A stretch of 64,000 bases of DNA from JAHEAO01 sp942492375 (GTDB lineage Bacteria; Pseudomonadota; Alphaproteobacteria; Rhodobacterales; Rhodobacteraceae), in contig CALOEL010000007.1 of assembly GCA_942492375.1 (NCBI GenBank), positions 223,841 to 287,840 on the forward strand. Direction: 5' to 3'. This document shows, piece after piece, positions 1 through 8,667 of this stretch; positions within the stretch are counted from its first letter, which is position 1; every line of letters starts with the position of its first letter. A program made the translations under genes and the position numbers. A model generated the notes under the pieces. The model saw only the letters and a program-made list of their open reading frames with translations. It did not search any database and was not told where the DNA came from.

Positions 1-559
1 CGGTGGCGGCCAGCCGGTCATGCAGGCTGGGACTGTCGACAGTGCCGGGACAGATGCAGTTGCAGCGGATGCCACGGGTGATGAAGTCGATCGCCACGGA
101 TTTGGTCATGCCGATGACGGCCGCCTTGCTGGCACCGTAGACGAACCGGTTCGGCACGCCCTTCACCGACGAGACCACCGAGGACATGTTCACGATCGAG
201 CCGCCGCCGCGTTCCAGCATTCCCGGAATCACCGCCTGCATCGCCTTGAACATGGCGCGCGCGTTGAGGGTGAAGGCGAACTCCCACTCGCTGTCGGCGG
301 CCTCGGTGATCGTGCCGTTATGCACATGGCCGGCGACATTGACCAGGATATCGGGCTGGGCCTTCTCTATGGCCGCGGTCAGCGCGGCGTCGTCGGTCAC
401 GTCCAGCGGCATCGTCCGGCAGTCGAGCCCGCTCAGCAGGTTTGGGTCGATATCGCTCGCAAAGACCGTGGCGCCTTCGCGGATGAACTCCTCGGCTGTG
501 GCGCGGCCGATGCCCTGGCCGGCGGCGGTGATGAAGGCGCGCTTGTCTGATAGCCTCAT
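1..559 (-). CDS. SDR family NAD(P)-dependent oxidoreductase, 3'-truncated by window edge
   Basis: The start is the ATG at 559, behind an AGGAGG-like site; 186 codons lie in the window and the C-terminus is missing. The translation has a Rossmann glycine motif (AAGQGIG, residues about 11-17), an NVAG motif and the YGASK catalytic Tyr-Lys pair. The stretch around NVAGHVHNG resembles BDH2/DHRS6-like and 2-keto-3-deoxy-L-fuconate dehydrogenases. It is divergent from an FAH-family hydrolase, and that pairing is known from the non-phosphorylative L-fucose pathway. The SDR family call is secure; the substrate is inferred from the neighbour. Confidence 0.85.
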   Translation of the reverse strand, partial: MRLSDKRAFITAAGQGIGRATAEEFIREGATVFASDIDPNLLSGLDCRTMPLDVTDDAALTAAIEKAQPDILVNVAGHVHNGTITEAADSEWEFAFTLNARAMFKAMQAVIPGMLERGGGSIVNMSSVVSSVKGVPNRFVYGASKAAVIGMTKSVAIDFITRGIRCNCICPGTVDSPSLHDRLAAT

Positions 560-722
560 GTGAAACCTCCCTGGGTCACCTGCGCAGCATCCTTGAGCGC
601 CACCGTACCCCCGACACAGTGTGACCGAGAAGACGGCTTGTAAATCCCGGCGCAGCGGGCATCCTGACTGAAGGCTCAGCAACCAACGCGTGACCCCGCG
701 CGACTAATGCTAAGGAACACCG

Positions 723-1571
723 ATGAAACTACTGCGCTACGGCCCCGCGGGGCAGGAAAAACCCGGGCTTCTCGACAGCCAGGGCAGGATCCGCGACCTT
801 TCAGGAAAGACGCAGGACCTTTCGGGCGAAGCGGTTTCTCTCGACGCGATTGAACGGCTGCGGGCCATCGATGCCGGCGACCTGCCGCTGGTCGAGGGCG
901 ATCCTCGGATCGGCGCCTGTCTGGCGACCGCGCCCAATTTTCATGCCATCGGGCTGAACTACACACGCCATGCCGAGGAATCCAACCATCCGATCCCGAC
1001 AGAGCCAGTTCTCTTTTCCAAGTCGACATCCTCGATCTCGGGGCCCTACGACCCGGTCATAATTCCGAAAGGCTCGCAAAAGACCGATTGGGAGGTCGAG
1101 CTTGGCATCGTCATCGGCAAGCGCGCGGAGCATGTCTCCGAAGCAAAGGCGCTGTCCCATGTCGCGGGCTACTGCACGGTCAACGACGTGTCGGAACGCG
1201 CCTACCAGATCGAGATGGGCGGGCAATGGGTCAAGGGCAAGTCGGCCCCGACCTTCGGGCCCATCGGCCCCTGGCTGGTCACCGCCGACGAGGTTCCCGA
1301 CCCGCAGGCCCTGCGCCTCTGGCTGTCTCTGGATGGCAAGGTTGTTCAGGACAGCAACACGTCCGACATGATCTTCGGCGTGGCCGAGATCGTCTCCTAC
1401 ATGTCGCGGTTCATGGCGCTGGTCCCGGGCGACATCATCTCGACCGGCACGCCGTCGGGCGTCGGCCTTGGCATGAAGCCGCAGCGCTATCTCAAGCCGG
1501 GCGAGGTGATGGAACTGGAGGTCGAGGGGCTGGGCCGGCAGAGGCAGGAGGCCGTCGCCTGGCCGGGCTGA
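723..1571 (+). CDS. Fumarylacetoacetate hydrolase (FAH) family protein
   Basis: A 282-residue protein with a short N-terminal region and an FAH catalytic domain from about residue 70. The likely metal-binding acidic residues are E124 and E126 (in DWEVELG) and D155 (in VNDVSER). GTPSGVG near the C-terminus is a family hallmark. FAH enzymes cleave C-C bonds in beta-diketo acids or hydrolyse related acids. The divergent SDR gene suggests 2,4-diketo-3-deoxy-L-fuconate hydrolysis or a similar acid-sugar step, but ureidoglycolate-lyase-like or acylpyruvate hydrolase roles are not excluded. Confidence 0.85.
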   Translation: MKLLRYGPAGQEKPGLLDSQGRIRDLSGKTQDLSGEAVSLDAIERLRAIDAGDLPLVEGDPRIGACLATAPNFHAIGLNYTRHAEESNHPIPTEPVLFSKSTSSISGPYDPVIIPKGSQKTDWEVELGIVIGKRAEHVSEAKALSHVAGYCTVNDVSERAYQIEMGGQWVKGKSAPTFGPIGPWLVTADEVPDPQALRLWLSLDGKVVQDSNTSDMIFGVAEIVSYMSRFMALVPGDIISTGTPSGVGLGMKPQRYLKPGEVMELEVEGLGRQRQEAVAWPG

Positions 1572-1580
1572 AACCTCGGC

Positions 1581-1621
1581 CCCGAAACGCGGTTTCGGGT
1601 CGGTTCTTCTGCGAAGAACCG
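1581..1621. terminator. Two tandem hairpins between convergent genes
   Basis: Two perfect inverted repeats follow the FAH gene: an 8-bp stem (cccgaaac/gtttcggg, 1581-1599) and a 9-bp stem (cggttcttc/gaagaaccg, 1601-1621), each with a 3-nt loop. No T-run follows. They sit between convergent transcription units and could stop or stabilise transcripts from either side. Confidence 0.5.
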
Positions 1622-1640
1622 GCCTCCGGCGGGGATATTT
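1622..1640 (+). repeat. Dispersed intergenic repeat, copy 1
   Basis: The 19-mer gcctccggcggggatattt occurs here and, in reverse orientation, at 59190-59208. Both copies are intergenic. I recall related strings in many Rhodobacteraceae intergenic regions, but that is memory and was not searched. Confidence 0.55.
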
Positions 1641-1661
1641 GCGAGACAATGAAGCCGGCGA

Positions 1662-3482
1662 TCAGGCTGCCTGTTCCTTCAGCAGCAGCTCGAGCGGGTC
1701 ATGCTCGGCGACCCAGTGGCCATCCTCGACCTCGGTGAAGTCCGGCACATAGGACCGGTCGCCTTCCGCCAGTTTCGTCGGCAGAAAACGCAGCGCCGCA
1801 CCGGGAACGAGCGGACTGGGCAGCTCGCCGGGGATCTTGATCCTCTGCCGCGTCTTCTCGATCCGTGGATCCGGGATCGGCACGGCCGAGATCAGCGCCT
1901 TGGTATAGGGATGGCGCGCATCGCCATAGATCGCGTCGCGGTCGGCCAGTTCGACGGCACGGCCGAGATAGAGCACGAGGATCCGGTGCGATATCTCGCG
2001 GACAACCGACAGGTCGTGGCTGATGAAGATCATCGACAGGCCGAATTCGTTCTGCAGATCCTTCAGCAGGTCGACCACCTGCGCCTGGATCGAGACGTCG
2101 AGCGCCGAGACCGCCTCGTCGCAGATGATGAGCTTGGGCTTGTTGATCATCGCCCGCGCGATCCCGACGCGTTGGTTCTGTCCGCCCGACAGTTCGTGCG
2201 GGTAGCGGTTGATCATCCGCTGTTCCAGGCCCACCTTCTCCATCATCTCGGCCACCTTGATCTTGCGCTGGCGCGAGGTCAGGCCGGGCTGGAAGGTTTT
2301 AAGCGGCTCCGCGATCGAGGCCGCGATCGTCATCCGGGGATTGAGGCTGGCGAGCGGGTCCTGGAAGACGATCTGCAGGTCCCTGCGGATCGGGACCATC
2401 TGCTTGCGCGGCAGATCGACAATCGGTTTGCCAAGCCACGATACCGCCCCGAAAGTCGGCGGGATCAGTTGCAAAACGGCGCGGGCAAGCGTGGACTTGC
2501 CGCAGCCGCTCTCGCCGACGATGCCAAGGGTTTCCCGTTCATAGAGGTCGAAGCTGACGCCGTCGACGGCCTTCAGCGGGACGGTCGTGCCGAACAGCCC
2601 ACGGTCGAGCCGGACCGGGAAGTGCACCTTGACATCCTCGACCCTCAGGATCGGTTCGCTGCGATCGGCCACCGGGACCAGCGGCGTGCCCTTGTTCGGC
2701 TGGTCGATGCGCGGCATCGCCTGCAGGAGCATCTTGGTATAGTCGTCCTTCGGCGCGTGGAAGATCTGTTCGGCCTCGCCCTCTTCGACGAACTTGCCCA
2801 GCCGCATCACCTGCATCCGGTCGCACATCCGCGCCACCACGCCCATGTCATGGGTGATCAGCGCGATCGCGGTGCCTTCCTCTTTTTGCAGGTCGACCAT
2901 CAGGTCGAGGATCTCGGCCTGCACCGTCACATCGAGCGCGGTGGTGGGTTCGTCGGCGATCAGCAGGCGCGGATTGCACAGCATCGCCATCGCGATCATC
3001 ACGCGCTGGCGCATCCCGCCCGACAATTCATGCGGAAACTGGGTCAGGCGGCGCTTCGCCTCGGGAATCTGGACGCGGTTCAGCCAGTCGAGGCACAGGT
3101 CGCGCGCCTTCGCGCCGGTCAGGCCCTTGTGCTCGCGCAGCACCTCGGCCATCTGGTCGCCGATCCGCATATGCGGCGTCAGGGCGGTCAGCGGGTCCTG
3201 GAAGATCATCGAAATCTGGTCGCCCCGAATCCGGTTGTGCTGTTCCGGCGTCAGGTTCAGAAGATCGTGGCCGTCATAGTCGACCGTGCCGCCGGTGGTG
3301 CCGTTCTCGGCCAGAAGGCCCATTGCCGCCATGAAGGTCTGGCTTTTCCCGGATCCGCTTTCGCCCACGATGCCGAGGCATTCGCCGGGATCGATGTGGA
3401 AGCTGACGCCTTTCACGGCGTCGACCCTGCCATCGGGCGTGTCGAAACTAACAGTCAGGTTCTTGACGTTCAGCAATGCCAT
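1662..3482 (-). CDS. Oligopeptide/dipeptide ABC transporter, fused dual ATP-binding protein
   Basis: A 606-residue protein with two complete ABC ATPase domains (OppD-OppF/GsiA-like). Walker A is GESGSGKS near residues 40-47 and GESGCGKS near 323-330. Signature motifs are LSGGMRQ near 153 and LSGGQNQ in the second half, and each half has its own Walker B. The start was placed at 3482, one base after the permease stop; a longer reading frame would run back into the permease gene. It is the last gene of the operon and powers import through the two upstream permeases. Confidence 0.93.
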   Translation of the reverse strand: MALLNVKNLTVSFDTPDGRVDAVKGVSFHIDPGECLGIVGESGSGKSQTFMAAMGLLAENGTTGGTVDYDGHDLLNLTPEQHNRIRGDQISMIFQDPLTALTPHMRIGDQMAEVLREHKGLTGAKARDLCLDWLNRVQIPEAKRRLTQFPHELSGGMRQRVMIAMAMLCNPRLLIADEPTTALDVTVQAEILDLMVDLQKEEGTAIALITHDMGVVARMCDRMQVMRLGKFVEEGEAEQIFHAPKDDYTKMLLQAMPRIDQPNKGTPLVPVADRSEPILRVEDVKVHFPVRLDRGLFGTTVPLKAVDGVSFDLYERETLGIVGESGCGKSTLARAVLQLIPPTFGAVSWLGKPIVDLPRKQMVPIRRDLQIVFQDPLASLNPRMTIAASIAEPLKTFQPGLTSRQRKIKVAEMMEKVGLEQRMINRYPHELSGGQNQRVGIARAMINKPKLIICDEAVSALDVSIQAQVVDLLKDLQNEFGLSMIFISHDLSVVREISHRILVLYLGRAVELADRDAIYGDARHPYTKALISAVPIPDPRIEKTRQRIKIPGELPSPLVPGAALRFLPTKLAEGDRSYVPDFTEVEDGHWVAEHDPLELLLKEQAA

Positions 3483-3483
3483 G

Positions 3484-4443
3484 TCAGCGATCCTTCGGAT
3501 CGAGGGCGTCGCGCAATCCGTCGCCAATGAAGAACAGGCTGATGATCGTCAGCAGGAAGAACGCGAGCGGCCACATCAGTTGCCAGATCGTGCCGTAGAT
3601 GATCGTACCCGCGCCTTGCGAGATCAGCGCCCCGAGCGAGGTGTTGGGTTCCTGCACGCCGAGTCCGAGGAAGGAGATGAAGCTTTCCACCAGGATCATC
3701 TGCGGCACCAGAAGCGTCGCATAGACCACCACCACGCCGAGCAGGTTCGGCAGGATGTGGCGCAGCACGATGGTGAACCAGCCGACGCCCGCGGCCTGCG
3801 CGGCCTCGATGAATTCGCGGTTCTTCAGGCTCAGCGTCTGGCCCCGGACGATGCGGCTCATCTCGAGCCAGCTGACCACGCCGATGCCGACGAAGAGCAT
3901 CAGGAACGAGCGTTCGAACATCACCATCAGCAGGATGATGATGAACATGTAGGGCACGGCGATCAGGATATCGACCGTGCGCATCATCAGGTTGTCGATC
4001 CAGCCGCCGGCAAAGCCGGACACCGCGCCATAGAGCGTGCCGATGATCACCGCCATCAAAGCGCCGATCACGCCTACGACCAGCGAGGTCCGCGTTGCCT
4101 GGATGGTACGGGAGAACAGGTCCCGTCCAACTTCGTCGAGTCCGAAAAAGTGGCCGCTTTCGATGCTCGGACCACCCTGCCCGGCGATGTCGCCCATCCG
4201 CGCCCAGTCGATCTCTTCGTTCGACCATTGCGCGACGAACGGTCCCAGGATGGTAAACAGCAGCACCGAGACCAGCACGATCAGCGCGCCGACCGCCGCC
4301 TTGTTGCGCAGGAAGCGACCCGCCGCATCCTGCCAGAGCGAGCGCCCCTTGACCTGCTCGGCCTCGACCAGAGCCTCGACGATCCGCTCGTTGCGCACCG
4401 TCTGTTCGGTTTCGGGTTTGCGGCCCGGTTGGATGACCATCAT
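3484..4443 (-). CDS. ABC transporter permease, DppC/OppC type
   Basis: A 319-residue inner-membrane permease. The ATG at 4443 follows an AGGGGA site. A cytoplasmic N-terminal segment is followed by a first membrane helix (residues about 40-62) and the BPD_transp_1 domain with several more helices. The EAA loop region (AAQAAGVGWFTIVLRHILPN) contacts the ATPase. It lies ten bases after the partner permease and partners it as a heterodimeric channel for peptides. Confidence 0.92.
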   Translation of the reverse strand: MMVIQPGRKPETEQTVRNERIVEALVEAEQVKGRSLWQDAAGRFLRNKAAVGALIVLVSVLLFTILGPFVAQWSNEEIDWARMGDIAGQGGPSIESGHFFGLDEVGRDLFSRTIQATRTSLVVGVIGALMAVIIGTLYGAVSGFAGGWIDNLMMRTVDILIAVPYMFIIILLMVMFERSFLMLFVGIGVVSWLEMSRIVRGQTLSLKNREFIEAAQAAGVGWFTIVLRHILPNLLGVVVVYATLLVPQMILVESFISFLGLGVQEPNTSLGALISQGAGTIIYGTIWQLMWPLAFFLLTIISLFFIGDGLRDALDPKDR

Positions 4444-4453
4444 TCCGCTCCCC

Positions 4454-5377
4454 TCAATATCTGATTTTCGGATCGAGCCAGGCATAGGCGATATCCGTCA
4501 AGAGGTTGAACAGGATCGTAAGCGTCCCGTAGAGGATCGTAACCCCCAGCATCACGGCGTAGTCACGGTTGAGCGCCGAGTTGACGAAGCTCTGGCCGAT
4601 GCCGCCGGTGGAGAAATAGAGATCGATCACCACCGAGCCGGTGATCATCGCCACGAAGGACGGGCCGAGGTAGGAGACGACCGGCATCATCGCGGGCTTC
4701 ATCGCGTGCCGCCAGATGATCGTGCGCGTCGGCAGACCCTTGGCCTTGGCGGTGCGGATGAAGTTGGAATGCAGCGTTTCCAGCATCGACGACCGGGTGA
4801 TCCGCGCGATCGACGCCATGTAGGAGGTCGAAAGCGCGATGACCGGCATCACCACGTATTCCCACTGGCCGCCGTTCCAGCCACCGCCGGGCAGCCAGCC
4901 CAGCTGCCAGGTGAAGATGATGACGAGGATCGGCGCCATGACGAAATTCGGCAGCGCCTGCGCCGAGAAGGTGGCGCCGACGGCGATGTAATCAAGCAGC
5001 GTGTTGTGCCGTATTGCCGCGAGGACGCCAAGCGACACTCCGACGAGGGTCGCGACGACAAAGGAGATGGTCCCGTAAGTCAGCGTGACCGGGAAACCCT
5101 GCGCGATGATGTCGTTCACATCGCGGTCCTTGTAGATGAAGGACGGGCCGAAATCGAAGCGGGTGACAACGCCGATCAGATAATCCCACATCTGCACCAG
5201 AATTGGCTGATCAAGCCCGTACTTGGCCTCGATATTGGCCAGCACCTGCGGCGGCAGCGGCCGTTCCGAGGTGAAGGGTCCGCCCGGAGCCGCATACATC
5301 AGCAAGAAGCTGATGACGATGAGGATGAGAAGCGTCGGGATCGCGATCAGAAGCCGCCGCAAGATGTATCTGAGCAT
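4454..5377 (-). CDS. ABC transporter permease, DppB/OppB type
   Basis: A 307-residue permease with an N-terminal signal-anchor helix (MLRYILRRLLIAIPTLLIL), a periplasmic loop typical of DppB/OppB, and the BPD_transp_1 domain. The EAA-loop region reads IRTAKAKGLPTRTIIWRHAM. It is the second gene of the operon and follows the binding-protein gene after a hairpin. Confidence 0.93.
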   Translation of the reverse strand: MLRYILRRLLIAIPTLLILIVISFLLMYAAPGGPFTSERPLPPQVLANIEAKYGLDQPILVQMWDYLIGVVTRFDFGPSFIYKDRDVNDIIAQGFPVTLTYGTISFVVATLVGVSLGVLAAIRHNTLLDYIAVGATFSAQALPNFVMAPILVIIFTWQLGWLPGGGWNGGQWEYVVMPVIALSTSYMASIARITRSSMLETLHSNFIRTAKAKGLPTRTIIWRHAMKPAMMPVVSYLGPSFVAMITGSVVIDLYFSTGGIGQSFVNSALNRDYAVMLGVTILYGTLTILFNLLTDIAYAWLDPKIRY

Positions 5378-5400
5378 GTCGGTCCCCCCGATGCCAGTGA

Positions 5401-5424
5401 CCCGGCCCCCTTTCGGGGACCGGG
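5401..5424 (-). promoter_or_regulatory. Intercistronic hairpin after the peptide-binding protein gene
   Basis: A 10-bp inverted repeat (cccggccccc/ggggaccggg, one mismatch) with a 4-nt loop lies between the binding-protein and first permease genes. It has no T-run. Such stems commonly protect the upstream mRNA so the binding protein is made in excess over the channel. Confidence 0.55.
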
Positions 5425-5445
5425 CAGTAAATAAACCGAACCGGC

Positions 5446-7074
5446 CTATTCGGCTTTCTTGTAGAGGTCCTTGGAGTACCAGTTCTGCTCGACATTGTTG
5501 ATGGGCCAGTTGCCCAGATCGCTGTCCATCATGTAGACGCCGGCATAGTGGTAGATCGGGATGATCGGCACTTCGTCAGCGATAATCTGCTCCACTTCGG
5601 TATAGAGCGGCTGCGGATCGTCGGCAGTCTTGGCCTGGGTCATCAACTCGTCCACACGTGCGTTGGAATACTTGCCATCGTTGTAACCGGATGGCGAAGT
5701 CAGCAGGTCGAGGAATGTCGAGGCCTCGTTGTAGTCGCCGCACCACGCGCCGCGGGCCAGCTGGAAGTCCTGATTGTCGCGAGTATCAAGGAATGTCTTC
5801 CACTCCATGTTCGAAAGCGTCGCCTCGACACCCAGCTTCTGCTTCCACATCTGGCTGAGGGCCACCGCAATCTTTCCATGCGCCTCGTCGGTGTTGTAGA
5901 GCATGTCGAACTTCAGCGGGTTATCAGGCCCGTAACCGGCTTCCTCCAACAGGCGCTTGGCTTCGGCGTCACGTTCTTCCTGCGACATATCCGTCATCGG
6001 CACATTGGGAACCGTGAAACCAGCAGTCGCAGCGGGGGTGAAGGTATACGCCTCGATCTCGCCACCCGCCTTGATGTTCTCGGTGATGATCTTGCGATCG
6101 ACCGCCAAGGACAGCGCTTTGCGGACGTTCGGGTCCTTGAACGCCTCGGGGCCCGAATCCGACAGGTTGAACGTGTAGTAGTAGTTGCAGAGCCGCGGGA
6201 AGCTGACCGCCTCGTCGGGATATTCCGCCTTCAGCTTCGGATACTGCCCGGCCGGAATCTCGGTGCGGTCCAGTTCGCCGGCGAAGTAGCGGGTCAGCGC
6301 CGCGTTCTCGTCGTTGATGACGAGCGAAACGGTCTTGTCGATGATCGTGTTCTCGTTGTCCCAATACATCTCGTTGCGCTCGCGCACCGAGCGTTCCGAC
6401 GGCACGTGCTCCGTCAGCACATAGGCGCCGTTCGAAACGATGTTCTCGGGCTTGGTCCATTCGTCGCCAAATTCCTCGATCACCTTCTGGGGTGCCGGGA
6501 ATGTCGAGGCATGGGTCGTCATCGCCGGGAAATAGGGCAGCGACGAAGACAGCCGCACTTCCAGTGTGCGGTCGTCGATGGCGCTGACGCCCAGTTCGTC
6601 GACCGGCTTCTCGCCGGCGATGATCGCAGCGGCGTTCTCGATCGACATCAGCTCGCCGAACCACGCATAGGGCGAAGCCAGCTCGGGATCGACCAAACGC
6701 TTCCAGGCATAGACGAAATCGCCCGCCGTCACTGGGTCGCCGTTGGACCACTTCGCCTCGGGGCGAAGCTTGAAGGTGTAGACCGTCTTGTCTTCGTTGG
6801 TGGTGTATTCCGTGGCGACGCCGGGGATCAGGTTGCCCTCTGCATCCTGGTTCATCAAACCCTCGAACAGGTCGCGTACGATCTCGGAGCCGGTCACATC
6901 CTCGACCACCTGCGGATCGACAGAGCTGTGCTCGTCCAGGATCCGGTAGGTGAAGGTCTGGTCTTCGGCCAGCGCATCGCCGGTCTCGGGGTGGGTTTCC
7001 TGGGCGTAGATCGGGCCGGCCAGCATTGTCGTCGCCATGAGGCCAGCGATAAGGAAATGTGGCGTCTTTGTCAT
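5446..7074 (-). CDS. Peptide ABC transporter substrate-binding protein (SBP_bac_5 family)
   Basis: A 542-residue periplasmic protein. It has a signal peptide ending near ALAGPIYAQ (residues 1-25) and an OppA-like family 5 binding domain (for example TFTYRILDEHSSVDPQ and the YNDGKYSNARVDELM region near the C-terminus). The start is supported by a strong AGGAGG eight bases upstream. It is the first gene of a four-gene import operon (binding protein, DppB-type, DppC-type, dual ATPase). The closest match by eye is OppA/MppA; the exact peptide specificity cannot be read. Confidence 0.92.
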   Translation of the reverse strand: MTKTPHFLIAGLMATTMLAGPIYAQETHPETGDALAEDQTFTYRILDEHSSVDPQVVEDVTGSEIVRDLFEGLMNQDAEGNLIPGVATEYTTNEDKTVYTFKLRPEAKWSNGDPVTAGDFVYAWKRLVDPELASPYAWFGELMSIENAAAIIAGEKPVDELGVSAIDDRTLEVRLSSSLPYFPAMTTHASTFPAPQKVIEEFGDEWTKPENIVSNGAYVLTEHVPSERSVRERNEMYWDNENTIIDKTVSLVINDENAALTRYFAGELDRTEIPAGQYPKLKAEYPDEAVSFPRLCNYYYTFNLSDSGPEAFKDPNVRKALSLAVDRKIITENIKAGGEIEAYTFTPAATAGFTVPNVPMTDMSQEERDAEAKRLLEEAGYGPDNPLKFDMLYNTDEAHGKIAVALSQMWKQKLGVEATLSNMEWKTFLDTRDNQDFQLARGAWCGDYNEASTFLDLLTSPSGYNDGKYSNARVDELMTQAKTADDPQPLYTEVEQIIADEVPIIPIYHYAGVYMMDSDLGNWPINNVEQNWYSKDLYKKAE

Positions 7075-7366
7075 GGATCATCCTCCTAGTGGTGTGTTCT
7101 GTCGGGCTGCGCCGCCGAAGGTATCGCACTGGATCTCGTTCGGCGTGTGGGTCCGCTTCGGTTGTTATCAACCTGAATGAATCGCAGTTTGGGCCTGCGG
7201 TCCCCGCAAGAGCAAGCTTTTCCTAGCGTAAATGGCAAGAAGAGTGCGATTCGACCGCCAAGAAGCTGAAATCGCGAAATTTTCTTTGGCTTAGCCCAGC
7301 TTTTGCGACATGAAAATCTCGCTTAGCACCGCTCGCCGTCTCTGGGTTGATTCTCGCCTGGCCCGA

Positions 7367-8602
7367 TCAACTCCCGCTCAGAGCGCTGCGGATTGCGGTG
7401 ACCGCAGCCAGCGCGTCGCGGGTATAGCTTTCGTTCAGATAGTCCGGCCAGGTCGACAGCTTGACGATCATCAGCTGCGCCTCGGGGTCAAGATGGATGA
7501 GTTGGCCAAAGACGCCCCTGGCCATGAAATTTCCGCGGTCGATGTCGTGCACCCACCATTGGCGGCTATACGCGCCGTTGGGTGCCACGTCGCTGTAAGG
7601 CGCGCCGAACTTATGCGCTTCGCCATCGCGGCTGGCGGCCACCCAGGACGCCGGAACGACCCGTTCGCGCCCGACCTTGCCCCCGTCCAGCATCATCTGG
7701 CCGAAGCGCGCATAGTCGCGCAAGGTCGCGTTGAACCCCCCGTCAGCCAGCGCGGTGCCAGCGGCGTCGACGGTGAAGAAGCCGTCGCGCTCGGCGCCGA
7801 TGCGCGACCAGATGCGATCCGACAACAGACGGGAAAGCGACTCGTTGGCCACACGCTCGATCACCCAGGCCAAGACATCCGTCTCGATCGAGCGGTAGCT
7901 GAACACTTCGCCGTGCGGCCGTTCCTGCGGAAGTGTCAGGATCACGTCGCGGATCGTAAACGAGGGCTCGCCGGGATGCGCCGGCCGCCAGCCGCTGGCG
8001 ATGTCGATCCGGGTCATGTCGGAATCCGGCGCGCCGTAATCCTCGGTGAAGCGAACGCCGGATTGCATGTCGAGCACATGGGACAGCGTCGCGTGAGAAT
8101 AGCCGCTGCGCTCCAGTTCCGGCACAAACTCGATGAGCGGCACGTCGAGCGGCAGCACGCCCTCGCCGTTCAGCACCCCGGCCAGCGCGCCGACGATGGA
8201 CTTGGCCACCGACTGCGACAGGTGCGGCGTCTGCGGCGTCATGTCGTTGTGATAGCTCTCGGCCACGACCCTGCCGCGATGAGCGACCAGGAACCCGTCG
8301 GTGTAGCTTTCGTTCAGCCATTCCGAGACGGTCTTTCGCGTCCCGTCCGCAGCGGTGAATGTGATGCCGCCCAGATCCTGCTTGTCCGCATCGAACGCCC
8401 GGACCTGGCCGCCGCCCCGGCTGACATCGGTGGTCGGGAACAGACTGCGAATGTTCTGGAAAGACCAGCGGTTGAACGGCGGCAGATCCCAGTTCTTCGT
8501 CGTCGGCCGCTTATCGGGCGGCGGCGGAAAACCCCGCATGATCCCCATTTCACGCGCGGTGAGCGGACGGTGCGATGGCGCCGGAACGCGCTGGTCTTCC
8601 AT
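7367..8602 (-). CDS. Serine hydrolase, class C beta-lactamase fold (NylB-like)
   Basis: A 411-residue protein without an obvious signal peptide, so probably cytoplasmic. The beta-lactamase/transpeptidase-like domain has the S131-V-A-K134 nucleophile motif and a YRS motif that supplies the catalytic tyrosine. The flanking sequence SYHNDMTPQTPHLSQS resembles 6-aminohexanoate-dimer hydrolase (NylB) relatives, which cut linear amides or esters. It is the last gene of the pot operon, after a hairpin. Its position suggests hydrolysis of an imported amide-containing cation, which is inference. The ATG at 8602 was chosen because the longer frame overlaps potD. Confidence 0.82.
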   Translation of the reverse strand: MEDQRVPAPSHRPLTAREMGIMRGFPPPPDKRPTTKNWDLPPFNRWSFQNIRSLFPTTDVSRGGGQVRAFDADKQDLGGITFTAADGTRKTVSEWLNESYTDGFLVAHRGRVVAESYHNDMTPQTPHLSQSVAKSIVGALAGVLNGEGVLPLDVPLIEFVPELERSGYSHATLSHVLDMQSGVRFTEDYGAPDSDMTRIDIASGWRPAHPGEPSFTIRDVILTLPQERPHGEVFSYRSIETDVLAWVIERVANESLSRLLSDRIWSRIGAERDGFFTVDAAGTALADGGFNATLRDYARFGQMMLDGGKVGRERVVPASWVAASRDGEAHKFGAPYSDVAPNGAYSRQWWVHDIDRGNFMARGVFGQLIHLDPEAQLMIVKLSTWPDYLNESYTRDALAAVTAIRSALSGS

Positions 8603-8631
8603 AGTGATTTCCTGCCTCGATCTAGAAGAAT

Positions 8632-8659
8632 GCGGGGCGGCGCCGTCCGGCCGCCCCGC
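8632..8659 (-). terminator. Hairpin between potD-like gene and serine hydrolase
   Basis: A perfect 10-bp stem (gcggggcggc/gccgccccgc) with an 8-nt loop lies 8 bases after the potD stop. It has no T-run, so it is more likely an attenuating or mRNA-protecting stem than a full terminator. Confidence 0.5.
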
Positions 8660-8667
8660 ACTTATGT

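Noticed and set aside
1701..3530. A 609-codon frame opposite the peptide transporter ATPase
   Set aside because: Shadow of a G+C-rich gene; no family sequence, and the minus-strand protein has two perfect ABC domains.
5548..7089. Long frame opposite the peptide-binding protein gene
   Set aside because: Low-complexity His/Arg/Val-rich shadow with no domain.
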